Translations under genes and position numbers: made by a program
Notes under the pieces: generated by a model
Told to the model about the DNA's origin: nothing
Database searches by the model: none
The model's input: only the letters and a program-made list of their open reading frames with translations
Assembly: GCA_003343765.1 (NCBI GenBank)
Contig: QAKO01000020.1
Span: 1-7,855 of the forward strand
Direction of reading: 5' to 3'
Length of the DNA: 7,855 nucleotides
Source: Bacillota bacterium
GTDB lineage: Bacteria > Bacillota > Clostridia > Christensenellales > Borkfalkiaceae
Shown: piece by piece, positions 4,331 through 7,855 of the stretch
Numbering within the stretch: the first letter of the stretch is position 1
Layout: each line of letters opens with the position of its first letter

Positions 4331-7267
4331 ATGGCAGAAGCAAAAAAGAATTACTCGAACATCGAAAAGATCAATTCTCTTCTGGGGGCGGAAGGGATCG
4401 GATCGCTGCTGAAAGACGTGCAGGGAACGGAGAAGAAGGTCGGGGATATTCTTCGGAAATTATCCGATCTGGAAAACGCGGCGAAAGCGCGTGCGCAGGA
4501 AGAGAGTGCGCCCGCAGAGCCTGTTGCCGCTGAAGCGCCTGCAAAGCCTGCGAAAACGGCTCCCGAAACGATAAAGGCCGAGGAGAAAGTGCAGCCTGAG
4601 CCGAAAGTAGAAAAAACGGAGCCCGCGAAAGCGGAGCCGCCGAAGGCAAAGGCGGAACCTGCGGCTGAAAAACCTGTGGCTGCGGAAGAAAAGCCGGTAA
4701 AACCTGCTGTAAAGGCGGAACAGGAGAAACCTGTTTCTGCGGCGGAAGAAAAGAAAGCGGAACCGCAGAAGGAAACGCCGAAAGCGCAGACGGAAGTACA
4801 GGCAGAGGCGAAGTCCGAGCCTGTAAAAGCGGAAAAGCCGCAAGAAAAAGCGGAGCCCGCAAAAGAGGAACCCGCCGCAAAAGCGGATGCAGATAAAGCG
4901 GAACAGCCCCGTCCTGCAGCGCGTCCGATAGAAGTGCGTACGCAGAAGCGGGGCGGAACGGAAGAACAGGTGATCCGTACGCAGTATGCAGACCGCCGCA
5001 ACGCGCGCACATATGTACCGATGCCGGAGCGTCCTGCACGTCCCCCTCGGCAGGAAAATACACAACAACAGCAGGCGGCTCGGCCGCCGAGACCGGATCG
5101 GCCGGAAAGGCAGGATTCGGGATATCAGCGTCCCGGAATGCAGGGACAGGGTGCGCGTACGCCGTACGCAAACGGACGCCCTGCCCAGGGAACGCAACAA
5201 CAGGGACGGCCTGCTTATGGTACGCGGCCTCCGATGCAGAACCGTCCTGCACAGGGTGGTATGCGCCCGGGTGCAGGAAAATTGAGCGCGGCGATACCCC
5301 CGGTAGCACCTCCGAGCAAGAATTTCTCTGCGCCGGCAAAGAAAAAAGCGAATTACGAGAAGCCGTATGTGGAGCAGAAGCGTACGGTCAGCAAGCGTGC
5401 GCTGATCAAACAGCAGGTATCCGTTTCGGATTTTGACGAAGACAAGAGCGGATACAGAAAGCTGCGTGTCAAGAAACAGAAACAGCAGACCGTGCAGACG
5501 ATCAAGATCGAGCATGCCGTGGTTACGACGGAGAATATTCCGTTGAAGGTATTGAGCGAAAAGCTGGGTATCACGGCGGTGGAGATCACGAAGCGTCTGT
5601 TCAAAGAGGGTATCGCAAAGACGATCAACGATTCTTTGGATTACGATACGGCGGCATATATTGCGAGCGATCTTGGGATCGAACTGGAATACAAACCCGA
5701 AAAGACGGCGGAAGAAGCGCTGGATGAAATTTACAATGCGGAAACGGCAGGCGGAGAAGGCGCCGTGACGCGTCCTCCTGTGGTAACGGTGATGGGACAC
5801 GTCGACCACGGTAAAACTTCGCTTCTGGATAAGATCCGCAGCACGAACGTAACGGCGGGCGAAGCGGGCGGAATCACGCAGCATATCGGTGCGTATTCCG
5901 TGACGGTGAAAGGAAAGGTAATCACTTTCCTGGATACACCCGGACACGAAGCATTTACGGCAATGCGTGCGCGCGGAGCGTCGGTGACGGATATCGTAGT
6001 TCTTGTGGTTGCGGCGGATGACGGAATCATGCCGCAGACGGTGGAAGCGATTAACCACGCGAAGGCGGCGGATGTACCGATCATTGTCGCGGTCAACAAG
6101 ATGGATAAGCCGGAAGCAAATCTCGACAGAGTGAAGCAGGGGCTTACGAACAGCGGATTGGTGCCCGAAGAATGGGGCGGCGATGCGATCGTTGTGCCGG
6201 TTTCGGCGAAAACGGGCGCAGGCATTGACGATCTGCTGGATGCGATCAATCTGATAGCGGAAGTGAAAGAGCTGAAAGCGAATCCCGATCAGATGGCTCG
6301 CGGCACGATCATTGAAGCGAAGCTGGATAAGGGCAAAGGGCCTGTGGCGTCCGTGCTGATCCAGAACGGTACGTTGCATACGGGCGATAATATCATTTCC
6401 GGTACGACGACGGGCCGTGTGCGTGCGATGATCGACGACAAGGGCAGGACGGTCAAATCGGCGGGGCCTTCGATGGCGGTATCCATTCTGGGTCTGGAAG
6501 AAGTTCCGAATGCAGGCGATTCGATCATTGCAGTCGAGCAGGATAAGCTGATGAAGCAGGTTCAGGACGAGCGCAAACGTAAAGAGAGCGAGTCGATGGT
6601 GAAATCGCAGACGCGCGTCACACTGGACGACGTATTCGGAAAGATCGCGGAAGGAAAGATCAAGGGGCTGAATATCATTGTCAAGGGCGATGTGCAGGGT
6701 TCCGTGGAGGCGGTAAAACAGTCGCTTCTGAAGCTTTCCAACGACGAAGTCCGCGTGAATATTCTGCACAGCGGTGCCGGTGCGATCACGGAATCGGACG
6801 TAATGCTTGCCGATTCTTCGAACGCGATCATTGTAGGATTCAACGTTCGTCCCGATACGAAGGCGAAAGCATTGGCTGAACGCAGCGGCGTGGATGTTCG
6901 TATGTACAGGATTATATACGAGTTGTTGGATGATATTCAGGCGGCACTCAAGGGTATGTTGGCTCCGAAGTACAGAGAAGTGATGACGGGCAAATGCGAT
7001 GTGTTGCAGACGTTCAAGATCACGGGCGTCGGAATGGTTGCCGGATGTTATGTTACGGAAGGAAAGATCGTGCGGAACGGCAAATTGCGTATTTATCGTG
7101 ATGACGTGATGATCGTGGAAGGTGCTGTACGTCAGCTCAAACGCTTCAAGGACGACGTGAAGGAAGTTTCGGGTGGCTTTGAATGCGGTGTGAGTATCGA
7201 AGGTTTTGATGGGATCAAAGTCGGAGACGTTATCGAGTGTTATGTAACCGAAGAAATACCCGCGTAA
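4331..7267 (+). CDS. infB: Translation initiation factor IF-2
   Basis: A 978-residue IF2, the GTPase that places initiator fMet-tRNA on the 30S subunit and promotes 50S joining. Residues 1-48 look helical. About 50-205 is Ala/Lys/Glu/Pro-rich and about 225-320 is Arg/Pro/Gln/Gly-rich; both should be disordered. The IF2_N domain is at about 398-450. The G domain carries GHVDHGKT (489-496), DTPGH (535-539), NKMD (589-592) and SAK (625-627), all intact. Domain II, domain III (VKGDVQGSVEA) and C2, which binds fMet-tRNA, follow from about 888 to the end. ATG 4331 (MAEAKK) was chosen. GGGAGG at 4311-4316 is 14 bases upstream, longer than usual, but in-frame ATGs at 4289 and 4307 lie inside ylxQ with no good binding site. 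The start is therefore less certain than the identity. Confidence 0.97.
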   Translation: MAEAKKNYSNIEKINSLLGAEGIGSLLKDVQGTEKKVGDILRKLSDLENAAKARAQEESAPAEPVAAEAPAKPAKTAPETIKAEEKVQPEPKVEKTEPAKAEPPKAKAEPAAEKPVAAEEKPVKPAVKAEQEKPVSAAEEKKAEPQKETPKAQTEVQAEAKSEPVKAEKPQEKAEPAKEEPAAKADADKAEQPRPAARPIEVRTQKRGGTEEQVIRTQYADRRNARTYVPMPERPARPPRQENTQQQQAARPPRPDRPERQDSGYQRPGMQGQGARTPYANGRPAQGTQQQGRPAYGTRPPMQNRPAQGGMRPGAGKLSAAIPPVAPPSKNFSAPAKKKANYEKPYVEQKRTVSKRALIKQQVSVSDFDEDKSGYRKLRVKKQKQQTVQTIKIEHAVVTTENIPLKVLSEKLGITAVEITKRLFKEGIAKTINDSLDYDTAAYIASDLGIELEYKPEKTAEEALDEIYNAETAGGEGAVTRPPVVTVMGHVDHGKTSLLDKIRSTNVTAGEAGGITQHIGAYSVTVKGKVITFLDTPGHEAFTAMRARGASVTDIVVLVVAADDGIMPQTVEAINHAKAADVPIIVAVNKMDKPEANLDRVKQGLTNSGLVPEEWGGDAIVVPVSAKTGAGIDDLLDAINLIAEVKELKANPDQMARGTIIEAKLDKGKGPVASVLIQNGTLHTGDNIISGTTTGRVRAMIDDKGRTVKSAGPSMAVSILGLEEVPNAGDSIIAVEQDKLMKQVQDERKRKESESMVKSQTRVTLDDVFGKIAEGKIKGLNIIVKGDVQGSVEAVKQSLLKLSNDEVRVNILHSGAGAITESDVMLADSSNAIIVGFNVRPDTKAKALAERSGVDVRMYRIIYELLDDIQAALKGMLAPKYREVMTGKCDVLQTFKITGVGMVAGCYVTEGKIVRNGKLRIYRDDVMIVEGAVRQLKRFKDDVKEVSGGFECGVSIEGFDGIKVGDVIECYVTEEIPA
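4475..5280 (+). other. Low-complexity coding segment of infB (disordered IF2 N-terminal region)
   Basis: The first half encodes many short variations on AEKP, KAEP and EEKP with no exact repeat unit. The second half switches to Arg, Pro, Gln and Gly. The charge shifts from mixed acidic/basic to strongly basic along the segment. Reading frames on the opposite strand are open here only as a by-product of this composition. Confidence 0.85.
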
Positions 7268-7319
7268 TTTACGGACGGGTGTGATCGGCAGAAAAATAAC
7301 GGAAAGGAGGAATGCTGCC

Positions 7320-7688
7320 ATGAAATCATTGAGAGCGGAGCGCCTTTCTGCGGAATATCAGAAAGCGGTTTACGAAGTTATATCCACGAAGCTGAAGTAT
7401 AAGACGGACAAGATCCGCGGGATCGTAAGCGTGACCAAAGCGGATGTATCGCCGGATCTGAAAAATGCAAAGATCTATATCAGTGTCTTGGGGAAAACGG
7501 CGGAAGAATCGGATGAGACGTTTGCGGCGATTTCTGAACATGCGGGTTTCATCCGTTATGAACTGGCGCACATGATGCAGATGCGCACGGTTCCGGAACT
7601 GCATTTCTTGCGGGACGGTACAATGGAATACGGGGATAAGATCGACCGTATCATCAAAGAGATTCATAAAGAAGAGGGGCAGAAATAA
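7320..7688 (+). CDS. rbfA: 30S ribosome-binding factor RbfA
   Basis: A 122-residue RbfA, a type II KH protein that binds the 30S subunit near the 5' helix of 16S rRNA during late maturation and cold adaptation. The protein starts with the basic helix SLRAERLS. Next is the strand containing SVTKADVSPDLKNAKIYIS (residues 37-55), typical of the family. The interrupted KH motif with the A-G kink is at about 75-76, and RTVPELHF is at 89-96. The start is ATG 7320, set 9 bases after the strong AAAGGAGG at 7303-7310. An in-frame GTG at 7281 would add 13 residues unlike the family. The gene follows infB by 52 bases, the usual pairing. The stop codon lies in the loop of a possible terminator hairpin. 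Confidence 0.97.
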   Translation: MKSLRAERLSAEYQKAVYEVISTKLKYKTDKIRGIVSVTKADVSPDLKNAKIYISVLGKTAEESDETFAAISEHAGFIRYELAHMMQMRTVPELHFLRDGTMEYGDKIDRIIKEIHKEEGQK

Positions 7689-7700
7689 TATGCCCTTTTT
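7672..7700 (+). terminator. Possible intrinsic terminator overlapping the rbfA stop codon
   Basis: GGGCA at 7677-7681 pairs with TGCCC at 7691-7695 across a 9-base loop that contains the rbfA stop codon. A run of five Ts follows at 7696-7700. The Ts can also pair with the preceding AAGAG bases, partly as G-U pairs. The Watson-Crick core is only 5 bp, so the terminator is probably leaky, in keeping with the DHH gene usually belonging to the same operon. Confidence 0.5.
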
Positions 7701-7728
7701 CCCGTTTCAAGGATAAAAACGGAGCAAA

Positions 7729-7776
7729 ATGAGATACGCACGGTATATCGGTGCGACACGGAGAGAGAAGAATTGA
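7729..7776 (+). CDS. Possible 15-codon upstream ORF before the DHH gene
   Basis: ATG 7729 opens a frame for MRYARYIGATRREKN. Its TGA stop at 7774-7776 overlaps the TTG start (7773-7775) of the DHH gene. A possible ribosome binding site, ACGGAG at 7719-7724, lies 4 bases before the ATG. That site is partly paired in a potential hairpin formed by CCGTTT (7702-7707) and AAACGG (7717-7722). The peptide resembles nothing I know. It could couple translation to the downstream gene, or be chance. The spacing is short and the evidence thin. Confidence 0.25.
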   Translation: MRYARYIGATRREKN

Positions 7777-7855
7777 CATTAAAAGAGATAGCGCAGAAGC
7801 TGAAACAACTGAAAAGCGCGACGATTTTCTGTCATATGCGTCCGGACGGGGATAC
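7773..7855 (+). CDS. DHH-family phosphoesterase (NrnA-like oligoribonuclease/pAp phosphatase), N-terminal fragment, continues past the window
   Basis: Only the first 27 complete codons are visible. They encode an amphipathic helix (LKEIAQKLKQLKSA) followed by TIFCHMRPDGDT. This matches the first conserved motif of DHH phosphoesterases, a hydrophobic strand followed by H-xx-PDGDT, whose Asp residues bind manganese. NrnA-type proteins commonly follow rbfA in Clostridia; they degrade nanoRNA and remove the 3' phosphate from pAp. The start was placed at TTG 7773 because the helix and motif begin at the usual distance from it. A purine-rich GGAGAGAG run at 7760-7767 may serve as ribosome binding site. 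Specificity (NrnA, RecJ-like or cyclic-di-AMP phosphodiesterase) cannot be told from this fragment, so the subfamily rests on position. Confidence 0.82.
   Translation, partial: MTLKEIAQKLKQLKSATIFCHMRPDGD

Noticed and set aside
4475..4920. Tandem repeat or CRISPR-like array in the AEKP-rich part of infB
   Set aside because: The units vary in length and sequence and have no conserved spacers. This is protein-level low complexity, not a DNA repeat array.
4986..5285. A 99-codon + strand frame inside infB
   Set aside because: It is a shifted reading of the Arg/Pro/Gln-rich IF2 segment, with no binding site and an Arg-rich composition expected from the shift.
4460..7321. A 953-codon open frame on the - strand across infB, and shorter antisense frames nearby
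   Set aside because: It lies directly opposite the unmistakable IF2 gene. Its translation is dominated by Arg, His, Leu and Phe in low-complexity runs, and it has no plausible domain. It is a by-product of strong codon bias in infB.
7312..7323. ATG-CTG-CCA-TGA mini frame just before rbfA
   Set aside because: The ATG is only 1 base from the Shine-Dalgarno sequence, too close for initiation. ATG 7320 is at a normal distance.
7773..7801. TTGACA at 7773 as a -35 box for a promoter inside the DHH gene
   Set aside because: The hexamer is the start of the coding sequence, and no -10-like sequence occurs at 16-18 bases spacing.

Overview
The window carries a housekeeping gene cluster from a low-to-mid GC Gram-positive bacterium, most likely a member of the class Clostridia. 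Every gene is on the + strand and the genes are tightly packed. The order is ispG (3' end only), a PolC-derived exonuclease gene, rimP, nusA, ylxR (rnpM), ylxQ, infB, rbfA and the start of a DHH phosphoesterase gene. This is the classic Firmicutes ispG-polC-rimP-nusA-ylxR-ylxQ-infB-rbfA-DHH arrangement. Order-level placement (for example Christensenellales-like) would be a guess.

Bases 1-1986 form the end of an isoprenoid/replication block: the last part of IspG, then a 520-residue protein that overlaps it by 14 bases. In most Clostridia that second position holds full-length replicative polymerase PolC (about 1400 residues). Here only the N-terminal region, the OB domain and the DEDDh proofreading exonuclease remain. 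Both the PHP domain and the whole polymerase core are absent. The linker where the PHP domain should start carries a good match to a beta-clamp binding motif (QMNLF). This is the most unusual thing in the window.

Bases 1972-2093 hold the control region of the ribosome-maturation operon. A near-consensus extended -10 promoter overlaps the last codons of the exonuclease gene. It is followed about 25 bases later by a 10-bp hairpin with a short, interrupted T tract, before rimP. The layout resembles the NusA-dependent attenuator reported upstream of the equivalent Bacillus subtilis operon.

Bases 2094-7688 are the operon itself: RimP (30S maturation), NusA (transcription elongation/termination), YlxR/RnpM and YlxQ (small RNA-binding proteins), IF2 (translation initiation) and RbfA (30S cold-shock maturation). 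Together they link transcription, ribosome assembly and translation initiation. Three genes in the window (ylxR, ylxQ and the DHH gene) appear to start at TTG. A hairpin with a T tract sits on the rbfA stop codon. After it comes an 84-base gap with a possible 15-codon upstream ORF that ends on the start codon of the DHH gene, which runs off the window end.

I found no RNA genes, mobile elements, CRISPR arrays or long repeats.
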